In this document: piece by piece, positions 1 through 13,491 of the stretch | How positions within the stretch are numbered: the stretch's first letter is position 1 | Layout of the letters: the number at the start of each line of letters is the position of its first letter | Assembly (NCBI RefSeq): GCF_028769735.1 | Contig: NC_088200.1 | Coordinates: 67,028,061-67,092,060 of the forward strand | Direction of reading: 5' to 3' | Length of the DNA: 64,000 nucleotides | Origin: Zonotrichia leucophrys gambelii | Taxonomy: Eukaryota > Chordata > Aves > Passeriformes > Passerellidae | Notes under the pieces: generated by a model | Told to the model about the DNA's origin: nothing | The model's input: only the letters and a program-made list of their open reading frames with translations | Databases searched by the model: none | Program-made: the position numbers and the translations under genes

Positions 1-3000
1 CCAACAAGTTCCCCAGTTCTGCAGCAGAAAAGGGACTCTTTCCTTACGGGCAGACTGCAGGAGCTTATGTAAGGGCTGCTTGTGCAGAAGAGCAATTTCT
101 GAAGAGAGGAGTCAACAGATGTGACTATAAGCAACCCACCCAAGGAACAGAAGGCCTTAAGTCTCAGTAACTTGAAATGGTGGCAATAACCAAAGTAAAC
201 ACTGGGTGCTAGACAAAGAAGAACTAGAACTGGGGGGAATATGTTTGGAGAGCCAAAGGGACATTTCCTTTGCCTCATGCCTCTGTGGCCCATGTCAGCC
301 TCCATGCCCTTGAGCTGCCCTGTGCCCGCTGCAGAGCTGATTTTTGCTGCCCTGCTTTCCAAAAGATGAAGTCAGAATAAGTTAATGTGTTTTCATTTGG
401 GGAATAGTGAGATTCAGTTTTATCAAGGCTACTCTGAAGTTTGAGTTGGCTCTGAATACTGTCCTCGTCTCCGCCTCTGCTGTAGAAGGCATTCAGAAGT
501 ATGGAGCATTGCCATGAGACACTGACACTCCCAAGAGGCAGAACTGCTGTTGCAGCTACATGCAGTTACCACAACCACCCAGATGCTCTTGCTGATCATG
601 TAAAATATTGTTTTCCCCTGAAACAGTAGGATGGAAATAGGCTTAAAGTTATCTTTTGATCTGTACTGTTTTCTGCAGTCTTCTAGTCGTAGTTGTTGCA
701 CAACCCTGACAAAAAATGTGCCATTGTCTGAGCGATAATGAAACACTAAACACGTGGAAATCCTATTAGTGTTTCATGGACCGTAGCTGTCATTTCATTT
801 GCTCTGGAATTCCTTCCATATGGCCATGGCAAAGGTTTAAGGTTGAGTTTTCTTGACACTTTGAATGCATTAGCTGTTCCTCAGACAAAAGTCTGTCAAG
901 TATACTGAAGCATCTGAAGGGATGTATTTATTTCTGTAAGTAATATATTAAATAGAATTAGGGTCAGTAAGCTTGGTCTTGAGAGATAAAAACATGACAC
1001 TAGAATTTTGTGGAGTCTTCTTCCTGGTGAATGTTAGACAAATATATCTGGTTTTTGTAAATTTATCTTTTTCTGCTTCTGTTCTTTGTATCTCCTTATT
1101 CTAAATGACACTGCCCCAATTCTCTTTTGCAACTATAATTTTTCAAAAGTATTGCAATTCACTTTTTCATGTATCAGTATGCACAATGTGTTAGGATTAA
1201 TTTACCATAATAGTAAACTATATAGCCGGCATAATTTCTATGAGTGAATGTGACAGTCATCTGTGTATTTCTTGTGTAATAGAAGACCAAACTGAGATGT
1301 TATTACATTTGTTAGTTTTCATCCCTACTCATGGTCACATTTATCATTCTTGCCTGCATTTTTTTGTTAAATTGATCATTGCATGATTTTTTGAGATTAA
1401 GTTATAGGAACTGCATATTTTTGCATCAGATTACCAGATAAAATATGTCCTTTTGTATCCAGTATACATATGTGACATAGGTAAGAGCTGACGGGAGGCA
1501 GTGTCAGTGTTACCCACAATACATGACATGCACTTGTGGGCACCATGGGCAGTTTTTGTACATCTTATTAGTTCCTGTTTTCTTCCTTTTGTGCTTTCTA
1601 TCTTCAAAATTCCCAGTGATACAGTACCAATTTATTGCCCGTATATAATCCAGTTTAGTTGCTATGTGGCACTGTCAAGCTTCTGCAACAAGAAGAGAAA
1701 CGTGTATGTTCTTGAAAGTATCTTAGAAGGACCATTAGTTTAGAGGTTTGGTAATGATCAGAAACAGATGAATTCAGTAAAATGGCAAAAATCAGGGATG
1801 GTTGCTAACAATAAGAAAAGAAAATGGTTTCCAGGATCTGAATGTAATCCATATAATTGGAACAAAGTGAAGAGGGGAAAAAAATTATGTGTAAATTTGT
1901 TTTGTACTCAGACCTGAAAGTTTTTACTATTTTATTAACAAAGACCTTAGGAATTCTTTTTTTGAAAATTTCATCACAAATCTGGTTATGAGTTACGGTG
2001 GCAGAGCTGCAATTCTGCCAGTTTAAGAAATCAGCATTATTCATACTGATATCCAATGCAGAGATTTTTGCCCCATACATTGCTAATGTGTGTTAACGTC
2101 TGTTGGAAAAATGCTTTTAATGGCTAATGATCTTGTAGCTATGTGCAGACATCACTGATAACTATTGTGGCAGCAACCAAGAACAGTGAGATGTTTTTAG
2201 TTTCAAAGTACTCTTGGAGTTTTCTAATTGGTGTCTTAAAATCTGTGGTCCCTTGTGTCCTAGTCAGGATGAACTGCAAATTGATCAGGGAAGTGTAATT
2301 TCTGGTATTCCAATGGCTATGGGAAAAGTATTTTGCTTGTCTAATTCAGAGATTAATTCTTGCATTTTTCATTTAAGTATCTTTCACTTATAAAAAGTCA
2401 TATATCTTTTGAGAGTTATCTGTTCAAGGAACATGTACATTTTTACTAGAAAAGTAATTTCCTAGCACTGTTGCAATTTTTCCCCCATACTTCTTCCGTC
2501 TTTATTTTGGCACGTTCATCTGTGTTCACCAGTTTCCTTATATTGTTTTTCTGCCAGGGCCTGCAATTGCACAGTTAAATTTGTGCGAGGTTTGCTTATA
2601 GCTATTTTGTATCCATTAAGAGATCCTATCTTTCTCTCAGATTAATGTATTTTTTATTTTTCACACAAAGCCATGTCATTTTATGAAACAGTGGCACAGA
2701 AACTAATTCGTATGGTTTTTAATTTGCTCTTGTGAATTGTGATCTGGTAAATAGTGACGAGGCAAACCTGGAATTTATTCAGTCTAAGTTAAATCATGTA
2801 ATCATGCAAGTTTATAAATACAATTGTGTTATTTCTTGCATTTCTGCTTTACAAGTTACTTTGTAAATCAGTTTAATATTTAGATTTAAATTAGATGAAA
2901 ACATTTCTGGTTGTCCACTTATTTATCACAAATTTCTTTATATTTCCAAAGTCTAGGTGCCACAATGAGTAGATTAGAAACATCATTTGTACAGTTTTGT

Positions 3001-5513
3001 TTTCAGTGATACTCAACTTCAAGCATAGCAGTTGCTGTTGCTTTTGTAAATTTTAGGTGTCTTTTAAAGCTGGATCTGAGGCCTCTGGATAGTGGGGGGC
3101 AAGTTAAAGCCTTTACACTGGTGCAAGGAGTTGAGGGCGTAAGGGTGGCAGTGTCTGTATTTTGAAATAACATTACTTTTCAGGAGAAGCTATGCTTCCT
3201 TCTTTCACCTTCTGTGAAAGTAACTGTCAAATACATTGTTCAATGTCATTACATTAGCAAAAATTATGAAACTGTTATTAAAAGAGAAGGAAGAATAAAT
3301 GTAGCATAGTTTTTGGTGTTCTGAAACCATTTATGTAGTTCCTTAACCCATGATGAAACACAGAACAAAATAGATACATGCTTTGAAAACAAGGTCCACA
3401 TAGGGATTTATATTTCATTTCACATAATCCACTCTTCTCCTTTATGAAAAATGAGTTTTTAGATTTCAGAGGGACAGATATTTCTCTGAAGACACACGAA
3501 TGAATAAAATCAAAATGGAACTTCACGTGCCAGGCTGTGATTCACAAGAAAGTTACCTGCCAAGGGAGTGGTTGTAGCTGAGGGAGGAGCCCCTTAGACT
3601 TCTCCAAATTGTTTGGCAAATCCTGTAGCCAACAGAAGTGCAAAAGTTAAAGTGGTGAGTGGGCCTTAGCTGACTGATGTGTAAGTGGGTGTTATAAAGT
3701 TCCTCGTAATTCCCAGAGATTTAAAAATCAAGTAAATACAAAACTGTTGCAACACCTTAGCTAGAGACCCATGATCACTTTTCATTTAACTGCTTTCATA
3801 TTTTGTTACCTATTCTTTCTAACAAGTTATCCTTAAAACTCCTTTGTTCTTGTGCAATCCAAAACAAATTGTTCCTTGCAGAACTATTTCTTTTATGTAG
3901 TAGGTAGAATATGAAATGTAAATAATATTTTCCTCTCATTTAATTGATATGTTAAGACTTAACTAAAGAAAAATTTCTCCATTGATTTTCCTTTGCATAT
4001 GATTCTCTTTACAACTCTGAACCTAAAGTTGTAGGAGTGCCTTGGATTTTTTTCATGTGAGGAGGAAAATTGTATAGCCGCTGGCTGTCCTTCCAAAGTA
4101 ATCCAAATAGAAGGAGGATGGGGGGTAGGAAATCAATGCACCCAAATAAGATCATCTGCTTGTACTGTTAGGACACAGACATAGTCCTATTCAAAGATGT
4201 AGCACAGGTTATTACAGCAACCCAAATGAATTTTGGTAATGTAAATATTACTGTGGTCCTATCCATACTTCATTCAAACAAAGGTAAAAGCATTTCAGTC
4301 TGGATTAAATAAAATGCTGTCTGTTTTTAATGTTGTTTGGCTAGCCAGTGAAAACCATAGCATTTTGACCTGTTTGTAAGGCAGGTTCTAGTGGACAATA
4401 GGAAGTGTTTATCCAGTATGGTATGTCAGTGTTTGCTCTGATCAATGCTGGCTGGGCATGTTGTGACAGAAACCCCTTTTTTCTGCATTCAGGCATAAAC
4501 ACTGTTTGCAAATTTATTTCAAAGAACATTTTATTTGGCTAAGTTTTGGGTCTTGATGTGATCATCTGTGCTGAACATTGTTTCTCATTGTCCTGAAAAT
4601 AATTATTTCCAGCATTTTCTGGGCAAATCAGAAAACAAAGAACTCCTAGATAGAACAGGCACCTTTTCTGTATTAATTCTCTGCTGATTTTGTCTTCATT
4701 TAATAGACCATATTTTCTTGAGTACCTCGAAATATTTCTCGTCACTTGCCCTCAAAACTGACCTGCTGACCTGAGAATGAAGAAAATGTCATGTTAGTGA
4801 CTACTAATTAGTGGATCCAGAGAGTTGCTTCTCCTGGCCTTTCAACCTTCCACAGGCAGCAACAAAAGCTGTCACATGTATCATACAAAGAAAACAAGCA
4901 TTTGCCATGTGTGCGTTTTGTTTTGTTTTTTCATAGAGCGTACATAGCACAAGTTCAATTGAGACTAGAGGTGAATTTGTAGGTTAGGAGGAAATTAGCC
5001 TAGAATATAGTGTTTGCATTTATTTCTCTATTTCCATGCATAACATAATGCATATATTGCCCAGCTCTTATTGGACATGTGTGAATGTATTAGTACACTG
5101 CATTGTAAGAAGGGAAAAGAATTAAACCCCTCCCTGTTTTCTTTTTTTCTGTCCCTACCAATTTCTCCCTGGTTTTTTTTTTTTTCTGTCCTTACCTTTA
5201 TTTTTTTATTTTGATTAGTTCAAAGTGTATTGCGTCTTTCTGAAAGGAGATATTTTAATGCTTAGTTTTTAATATAATGCACATAGTCCATGCTTAAGCT
5301 GTTTTTTATATGTTTGTTGAAAGAACAGGTTAACAGAAGATTCAGCCGTATTTACCGTTCATCAGTGTTGTACTTCTGCAACTCATGAGGCACATTGAGT
5401 TTTTTGGGACTACTTAGAAGAATGACTGTGGTAAAATGTGCAGTCACAGCCATGTCACTGAACTGTTTTGTGCAAGTAACATTACCCTCTTTTTTATTAT
5501 TTATGATTTTCAG
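1..5513 (+). other. SNX24: SNX24 intron 1 (3' part)
   Basis: This is AT-rich intronic sequence ending in a T-rich tract and a CAG acceptor at 5511-5513. It holds T-rich runs near 5140-5210, where the motif TTTCTGTCC(C/T)TACC occurs twice. I see no exon, RNA gene or recognisable transposon. The short open frames here have no family resemblance. Confidence 0.8.
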
Positions 5514-5597
5514 GTCTTTAAAATAGAAGTGCTGGTGAGTGGAAGGAAGCATTTTGTGGAGAAGAGGTATAGTGAATTCCATGCACTTCATAAGAAG
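5514..5597 (+). CDS. SNX24: SNX24 exon 2: PX domain core with phosphoinositide-binding Arg
   Basis: This is an 84-nt exon of 28 whole codons, phase 0 on both sides. It is bounded by TTTTCAG before and GTACTG after. It encodes [14 protein letters not shown] followed by [14 protein letters not shown]. The RYSEF stretch is the PX signature R(Y/F)xxF. In this fold its arginine contacts the 3-phosphate of PtdIns3P, and the tyrosine stacks on the inositol ring. The segment covers strands beta2 and beta3 and the start of helix alpha1. The frame is fixed by the match to the SNX24 family. It also continues without a break into the exon at 12278. Confidence 0.97.
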
Positions 5598-7114
5598 GTA
5601 CTGATCTTTTACTTTATAATATGTTGCTTTGTTTTGCCTCGCTGATGTTTTCCTCTCTCTTGTAATTGTGGTTTTCCTCTCTCATGTACATGGTTTATCA
5701 TAAATACATCCTGTGATTCATGCCTCTGGAAATTAATTCCTAACTAAATCAATTTCTTCTTTGTTTTGTAGAAGGGAATGATGATTTCTCACATTTACTA
5801 AGTCTCTTTTTCTTTTTGATTATTGTTTACATGCTGTATGGCTAAAATACTGTCTGTAGTATGTTTTTGTCTTCTTGTAAAGTCACAAAATAAATCCCAT
5901 GCCAACCACAAATAGAGTGGTTTTTTCCCAGTTAGGCAAATAATTTGTTAGATCTATACATTTTGTTACTAACCTGCCATATGTAAAGATGAGGAAACAA
6001 CTTTTGTACTTGAGAAAACCAGATACGAAAGTGACCGAGTAAAGCATCTCAATTAATGTAACATAAAATAAATGCTAAGCTTGTCTACTGAATCATCTCA
6101 GTAACATATAGAAGGGAGCTCGGTGCTTTCAAGGCTGGTTTTCCACTAATACTTCTGTAAATTGCTTTGACCATTGTTTGTTAAAGTAAGAATTTTTCTC
6201 TCCAAGCTGAACTGAAAGACTTCTGTGCAGCTGAAAGGTGTGGGTTTTTTTTTTTTTCTCTACTTTATGGAGACCAGGTATTGTGAAGGAGAATTCTGGA
6301 GGAGCATTGCAGCCCATTACCAGCAGTGGGACTGTCCTGAAGAGCTTCAGTCCTAGGATCTGGGTCAACTAAATGTTTCTTGGTTTGTAGGTCTGAGTGG
6401 CAGTGGAGTGTGGGCACAATCAGCTACTTTGTCTGATGCTTCTTGCCTTCATTGTGGATGAGCTTCCTCTGCAAACAACAGAGATCAGCATGGGTATTTA
6501 CAGCCCCTGCCAGTGCAACTTCAGAGGAGTTTTCTTCCACTATTACGTTTGCTGGTGGTCCTGAATTAGCTCAGGAAAGAAGCATTAACCTGAGGATGAT
6601 TTTGCCAGGCTTGTAAGGTGTATAAGTTTAAGCAAACTTGTCTGAGCAAAGGGCAACTATTGACCCATCAAAATCTAAAGGCAAGACCCATTTGTTTTGC
6701 TGCACCATAATTAAGATGTGCTAGTGCTTCTTGACTATTTGCTTCTTGCCTCAGTAGTGGTGTCATCTGCCATTTATTAATATACTCATTTCCTTGTTTA
6801 TTGTTTTACTAGAGATATGTCTCAGATATTGTCATTCTTGTGTTCCTATTAAATGTGAAACCAAATAAGCAACAGTGTCAGAAACAGTAAAATAGCTCAT
6901 TCACCCACCACTAAGCTTTGTGATATATGAGTGCTTTGTTTTACAGATGAAAATAATTCTGCAGTTGAAGGTAAAGCAGATGAATAGAGTTTATACAGTG
7001 AAATAGGCTAGGGCACATTAAGGGGCAAAAATCAGGATTTATATTCTTAAAATGTGCCCTCTCCAAGTAGGCAGTATTGTTAGAATAGTATAGTACTGTA
7101 TAATGTAATGTAGT

Positions 7115-7505
7115 ACAGAATTAGAATTAGAAATATGATTGAATATTTTCAGTTGGAAAAGATGTACAGTTATATAGTTGAACTGCCTAAGCAATGCAGG
7201 GATGACCAGAAATTACAGCATTATATTAAGGGCATTGTTCAAATGTCCCTGACAGGCTTGGGACATCCACCACCTCTTAAGGATCTTCTTTCAGTGTTTG
7301 ATCATTCTCTTGGTGAAGAAGTGTTCACTCTGAACCTCACCTGGCACAGCTATGAGCCATTCCCACATGTCCTGTTACTGAATCCCAGGGAGAAATGCCG
7401 AGCACCTCCGGCTCCACTTCCCCTCCTCAGGAAGTAATGACATCATCCCTCATCATACTTTTCTCCAAACTAAGCACACTCAGTATCCTCAGTCACTTGG
7501 CATCT
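7115..7505 (-). mobile_element. CR1 LINE 3' fragment, minus orientation
   Basis: The + strand shows the reverse complement of a CR1 3' region, with the element's 3' end at the low coordinate. The order is TAGAATTAGAAAT-like terminal repeats, then TTCAGTTGGAAAAGATG and GTTGAACTGCCTAAGCA. Then follow CTGACAGGCTTGGGACATC, CACCTGGCACAGCTATGAG, and CACTTCCCCTCCTCAGGAAG with TTTTCTCCAAACTAAGCAC. These are collinear landmarks of avian CR1 3' ends. The copy is 5'-truncated and diverged, with no intact reading frame. A 100-residue open frame at 7135 is an accident of this repeat. Confidence 0.85.
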
Positions 7506-9030
7506 ATCTGCTGAGCACCTGCAGGTGGGTCCTTTGCAAGCAGAGGAGAAGAAAAGCCAACACCAATGCTGGATATGGAAAAGGGAGAAGAAAGCCTGTG
7601 GTTGTGGGCAGAAGCCTTTTCTAGGCTGCTCACCATCTGGGCAGCTGTGCAGCTGTTCCTTCACAGGGGCAGGACTTTTTGATTCCCCTTCTTGGGCTCC
7701 TGCTATGGCAGGGTATGACTCTGGAGACCAGCACCAAATTGTGACTCCAGGCAAGAGGAGAGATTTGGATGCCGCCATAGAAAGGCTGCCCCAGGCGTTG
7801 CAGGCTGGTAGGAGAGCAGAGCCCAGGGACATGGAGCAGAAGGTACAGAGAAGAGGAAACAGGCCTGGGATGATGAGCAGTGGGTCATGGGCTGGGTCTG
7901 GAGACTCCGATCTCGGAACAGGATCAGCTGGGCAGTGCTTGCATGTAGAGGAGCAATGATACAGTACCTGACACAAGTAGAAGGAGCCATCAGGATTAAC
8001 ATTCCATCCTACCTGGCAAAAAAGCAAAAAGGAGCGAGGACAGAATCTATACTGTTAATAACACTGAGACTTTCCCCGTAGATTGTGCATTTATTTTATT
8101 TCAAGAGTTTGGGCTGGGAGCTGCTAAGGGCTGACACATACCACTAGTCCTGTTTTAGCCATGTTCCAAGGCGCCTTCCAACATCACTGATATGGTGCTG
8201 GCTCTTGTTTGCTGGAGAGGCCTTGGGGGTCTCTTTCCCTTCTCTTTAGGAGTTGCTGTGACCCTTCATGGGAGCATTTACTGTGCCATTTGGAAGTGGC
8301 AGACCTGGGCACAGCCTTCCCTGACTCAGCCAGGAACCCTTCTTGCTCTGTAGAATGGCAATGGTGGCAATGGGAGCCAAGGGGTGACTGCCAGGATCCC
8401 CACCAGCAGCAGTGGAGGAGGTGGCCCTTCTACTGCTGCATTGCCCAGCAGCACACACACACACACACACACACTGCTGCACGAATGTCACTATGCAGTT
8501 TTGGAGGGACACCGCCAGCATCCAGCCCAGCAGCTCTGCATTCATCCTGTGTTTGGTTGGGATGGTTGGGGTGGTGTCTTCCACCATGGCTCATCCAACA
8601 CTGTTGCCAAATGTCTCCATCCCATGATGGATCCGTGGTTGCAGTGTCTGCAGGAACATACCATGGTTCTGAAAGCAGTTCAATGAGCGCACGGAGGCTG
8701 GTTGCCACCCACAGGACACCTGAGCACTCCTTCTTGAAGCCCACCTTTGTGGTGCTCCAGGATGATGGATGTCCCAGAGCCACACCACCTGGTGGTGACT
8801 CATGTCATAGGGGGTGTGGTGACATGCTCCAAGCAGTCATCATCCGCTGAAATGATTGCAAGACTGACAGTATCCTCCTCTTGCAGAGGGAGTACTTGGG
8901 CTTGTCCACGCCCATCGCAGGATGGACATAAAGCAGAACTGGTGGAGGATCCACATCACATAACTGGCATTCTCCATCTAGCCAGAGAGATGGGACAGCT
9001 GGTCTAACTTCACTGTAATTTCTGGAGCTG
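7505..9030. other. GC-rich block of unknown origin in SNX24 intron 2
   Basis: About 1.5 kb directly beyond the CR1 fragment is clearly richer in G and C than the surrounding intron. It is open in several frames on both strands, the longest being 185 and 213 codons. It has no splice-site pattern I can link to SNX24. None of the predicted peptides resembles a family I recognise, and the frames overlap each other, as expected in GC-rich noncoding DNA. It could be a decayed transposon, a retrocopy or a segmental insertion. Confidence 0.4.
8452..8474. repeat. (CA)n microsatellite
   Basis: An uninterrupted CA dinucleotide run of about 11 units lies inside the GC-rich block. It causes the Thr-His and Cys-Val runs in the spurious reading frames here. 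Confidence 0.95.
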
Positions 9031-11580
9031 CACAATTACTCCACGTAAAAGCTGTGGATGACCGCAGTCTCACTCAGATTTGTCTTCTTGTACACCATTT
9101 TCACTGCAATAACTCCTTTTGCAGAGATTCTTATAGAACCAGAAAAACCATAAATGATGCCCCCTTTCTCTCTCTGCAGAAATAGCAGCAAATAAACAAA
9201 TCTGAAAACCAGATATTCTAACCAGGCACTTTGCATCACATTTCACTTTGTTTTGTTTTCTTATTCACTTGCTATTTCTGTTACTCTGCAAAGGAATAGA
9301 GACTTTTTCTTATTTGTTCCCTGCACAGATGCAAAACATAGATCATATTTTTGCAACAATATATGTTTCCAATAAGTCTTACTTTTTGAAGTTGTAAAAT
9401 TTTGGTTGGTATTGTTGAACAGCTCATACTCTGAACCTTAGTGCTTTCAGTGTTACAAAAATGCTAGAGAAGGTATTTGCATCAGTTTGCTATCAGCATG
9501 CCAATATGGTCTTTATTCTCCTCTCTTCCCCTTTAATTTGAAATGTATGTTTTATTCTAAATTCCTGCGAGTACATGGCAATTGGAAAGGTGTCTTTAGA
9601 CTTGCTGCATATTCTAGGTGCCCTTAATGTAGGAGAGGTCTGTAGATAGGAGAAACAAAGTTTCTGTAGAGAACGCCTGTGGTAGAAAATGGATGTAGAG
9701 GCTGATGAGGAGATTGTGCCTTTTGCTGGAGAACCATGTGCCTCACTGGCATTGTGGGGAGGAAGGAAGGCTGTTGCTCTTAGAAGACATTATTCATTCA
9801 TCAGAATGCCAATCAATGTTTTGATTAATTATATTTTTTAAACAAAGCTGTTTCCAAGAATGCATCTGGATTTCTGTTTTGGGTTCAGTCTTTCATAGAT
9901 TCCAGTTGTATAAGAAAGTAAAGCCCCACTTCCTGTGTAATCTGGCTGTAGTGGAAAAGGTTTAAAATATTTTCAAGACTCCCATGTTACACCAGGAGTA
10001 CAATTTATACTTTTCACAGAAACGACCCACAGATGCTGGCTTCTATGAAATAGCTGGCATAGACCATTATGCTTTGCCTTGATTATGAACAACATACCTT
10101 GCCTGTCAGGCTATGCACCATACCCGTTACAGTATTATATATGTCTGAACAGAAGTTTTATTATTCTCATTTGGAAAGTTTTTTAGCAAGAATTAAATTA
10201 TTTCTAGGGGTATAACATAATTTAAAATACAACCATTTGTTCATATTTATCCCCAAATATCTTTTTATAATTCTTTCCCCATATGTTAATAAATATTGGT
10301 AGTTCTTTTTAAATATAATTGTCCTAGAAGGTCACAATGTTAAAACTATTGCAGTGAAATTTGCAAAAATCTGAAATGTAAAACATCCTTTTTTTGCAAG
10401 CTGTCTATAATTTTAGAATATCTAGTGTATACTCTACATCATATTATCTTTTCATAATTGGGCAAATAACCCTTTACTTGATCATGTTCATCATCTTTAG
10501 GTCTTGCAGAAAATAGAGACTACAGCATGTCAATAGGCATTAGGTCAGTGTTACAGACAGGAAGGTACTGTGGGCAGTAATAGTCCTCAGAGAAATGTGT
10601 TTTGTTTTGTGTTGGAACAAGTCTGAAGCAAGACAGCTAATGCATACATAGTTTTGCTTAATATTCCTTGACATTGTTATAATTATTTATAGCAATATAT
10701 ATGACTGGATTATTGTAAGCATAAGAAAATGGGCTTTTAGTATATCTTTTGTATATCTGTGTAATGTTGGCTTTATACTTACAACCAGTATCTATGCCAG
10801 CACATTAAATAGTTGGGATTTGAATGTTTTATATGTAACAGGGCCACAGAGCACCAGGGGATTGTTAATCACCAGCTGAGTTACCAGCCACAGAGTATTT
10901 ATCTTGTAAGCAGCTAAGTCTTGGTGGACGCTTGTATAGTTTCAGATTTGTCTGCACTCATCTGGCATGTTCTTCTCATTTGTTGCTTGCTTGCAGGTGC
11001 TGTCATAGTTCACAACAGCAGTGACTGTAGTTTCTTCAACATCCCCAATCAATTTAGAAGGAAAAATGGGGGGTTGTATTCTGTTTTTAAGATCAGTTAG
11101 TAAACGTAGCTGGGTTTGGAGTTTTATTTTCAAGTTGTTTTTCTCACTTCACATTTAATTGTAATTTAGCACTGTTAAGAAATAAGGAAGTTGCAAAATG
11201 TTTCCAGAGCAATTGAGATTTCCCGGCTGCAGCTTCGATACTTGTGATTGCAGAGATGTTGATACGTTGCCACTGCTTTTTCCTATAGTGACATCCCAGC
11301 AAGCTAACAGATGAAATGTAAATTCTCAGTCTCCCATGGGTATGCATGTCAAAGTCAATTTTGAGTTTCTTTCCTTGCAGTCTTTGCTTCAGATTTACTC
11401 AGAGGCAGTATTCAACAGAAAGAATGCCACCTTCTATTAAAATGCAACAGAGTTTATTTCAGTTATTATTTTTGCTCTGTAGTTTTGAGTAAAACATTAA
11501 TATTTTTTGATTTTAAAAAAATGTGTTGCTCCAGCAAGGGGACTTTTAGTGTTGTCAGGTTGCATGTTTTTGTCTTTGTA

Positions 11581-11696
11581 TATACTATCATATGTATACA
11601 TATATAAATATATATATGTGTGTGTGTGTGTGTTTGTGTGTGTATAGATCTATATAGATACATGTTATGTATAGATCTATGTAGATACATGTGTAA
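11581..11696. repeat. Compound TA/TG repeat with a 27-bp tandem duplication
   Basis: A TATATA stretch (about 11598-11616) passes into a TG run (about 11617-11644). Two copies of a 27-bp unit follow, starting at 11643 and 11670. Each begins TATAGATCTAT and contains TAGATACATG. The alternating purine-pyrimidine sequence could form Z-DNA or hairpins. Confidence 0.85.
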
Positions 11697-12277
11697 GGTT
11701 TCCTGTGGGAATCTTTAGAGGAATAGTTATGGAGCTGTCTTTGAAATATAATCAGGGACAATCTTGCAGTTTCTCTGTGTAAGATATTAAACACAGACTG
11801 TCAGTCTCTTGGTACACTTTGAGAGCATCAATATTTTTGTCTTGATTGCCAACTCTCTAGAGAAATGGTTTGCACGCCTCCTTGTACTTTTCACACCTGT
11901 TTATAATTGCCTAAGTCTCGAACTAAAAGCCATTATCGTGTGTTCACTGCACTTAGCAAGGCAATTTCTGGTTATGTTATGGTAATGTTGTGAGGTATTG
12001 TCCCAGGTAGACTAATGGGAAAATCTAATTTCAAATATTCTCATGTAGTGGTTGCCATTTCATTATTAGTCACAAAAAATTGTTAGTAGGGTTCCTCTTT
12101 ACTATCCAGGGCAACTGGAAGTAAAGATTTTTAACCGCATTCTGTAGGTATGACAGCTGTTATTATTTCAGGGAGATGATTGTAAGTAACTTCATTTCCA
12201 TGCTGTTGTCCTTAATACATAGGTTTTTATGCTCTTTTTTTTTTCTTTTTCTTTCTTTCTGTCTTTCTTTCTCGCAG

Positions 12278-12382
12278 CTCAAGAAGTTCATAAGAACACC
12301 AGAGATCCCTTCAAAGCACGTGAGAAACTGGGTCCCCAAAGTCCTGGAGCAGCGACGACAAGGCTTGGAGTTGTACTTGCAG
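12278..12382 (+). CDS. SNX24: SNX24 exon 3: PX domain helices with the membrane-insertion loop
   Basis: This is a 105-nt exon of 35 whole codons, phase 0 on both sides. A long pyrimidine tract and CGCAG precede it, and GTGTGT follows. It encodes LKKFIRTPEIPSKHV, then RNWVPKVLEQRRQGLELYLQ. The TPEIPSKH part is where PX domains carry the proline-rich loop between helices 1 and 2 that dips into the membrane. The RRQGLELYL part fits the conserved Rx(n)GLxxYL pattern of PX helix 3. Its basic residues support lipid headgroup binding. The match to SNX24 is nearly residue for residue. Confidence 0.97.
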
Positions 12383-13491
12383 GTGTGTCTCCTTGCAGCC
12401 TGCTGAGAGTAAAAGCAGCATCCATTTCCACAGCATTAGAAAGTAGGAAGTGTGGCATGTTACTGATAGGCAGTTTTAGAAGTGGGAAGTAATCTGTATA
12501 CTTACCAGCAGCAGTGATTTCTGTTCACTTAGCAGAACTACAAGCTAGAAATCCAGACTGTTTTGCTTTTTTTTTCCTGATTTTTCCAAAGGCTGCTCAT
12601 TGACTTTGGTGAACCTTAATTTTCTTCTGCCTAAAATGGGGAAAATAATGTTATTCTTTCCAAAGTTGTTCTGTCTATACCAATCAAAAATGTTGCAGAA
12701 AAACTATGAGGCTTTAGTTAGCTCACCTCTATTTTGACAGACTAGGGAAGCATCAGCTCATTAAATTCATATCACTCTGCTGTACATGCCTGTATATGAA
12801 TTGTTCCTCTAGGTGAAATAGGCACCTGTCATCTCATATTAATCTCAGTTGGTTTGGACATTTGCTTTAAGTCCTAGGATCTACCTAGATGGGTCATGAT
12901 TTTGATAAAGACAATAAAAGGAGTCTTCAGGAATGATGCAATTGTATAGACGTCTAAATATATCAGGAATAAATCCATTCATTTTTAATACCTGGAATTT
13001 CTGTTGTCACCGTGATTGCTTTAAAAAATGTCCTGCGGTGTACATTCACAGCTGTTTCTCTGGTGGCAAAACTAGATGAAGGTATTCCTCTAAACATGTT
13101 CCCAATTCACTGCACTTTCAGCTACAGTAATCCAAGTGCTGTTTTACTGAAGGGGTTGATAGAAATAATGTGTCAAAACATAATTGTTTTGGGATGAAGG
13201 CAAGAATAAGAGTCTTCTATTTTTACTCACACTTGCCTCTTTACTCACACTGGTTTTTCTGGTTTCCATACAACTTTCTTTTGGACATAATCACTACCAA
13301 GGCACATGTACCAGTTAGTCTTAAGCAGATGATTTCATTAAAAAGGTAGAGAGGTAATCTGGTTATTACTTTTAATTGCTGATAAACTGTAAAAGAACAT
13401 CTCCCCCTACTGGAAGAGTTAGTCAATTCTTGTTCTTTTGCAGTCTTGCCCATTGAATTAACTCTTCCTCTATTCTATTGCTGTTGGCTGT

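Larger units (their letters stand above)
5598..12277 (+). other. SNX24: SNX24 intron 2
   Basis: This is a 6.7-kb intron. It contains a minus-oriented CR1 fragment (7115-7505) and a GC-rich block of unknown origin (about 7505-9030) with a CA microsatellite. It also has a compound TA/TG repeat (11581-11696) and a strong pyrimidine tract before the acceptor (12234-12277). The remainder is AT-rich and I see nothing further in it. Confidence 0.8.

Noticed and set aside
8209..8850. 213-codon frame, with a 185-codon minus frame at 7470-8027, in intron 2
   Set aside because: They lie in a block where many frames on both strands stay open, they include translated microsatellite, and no domain is recognisable. 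I kept the block as an unexplained region, not as genes.
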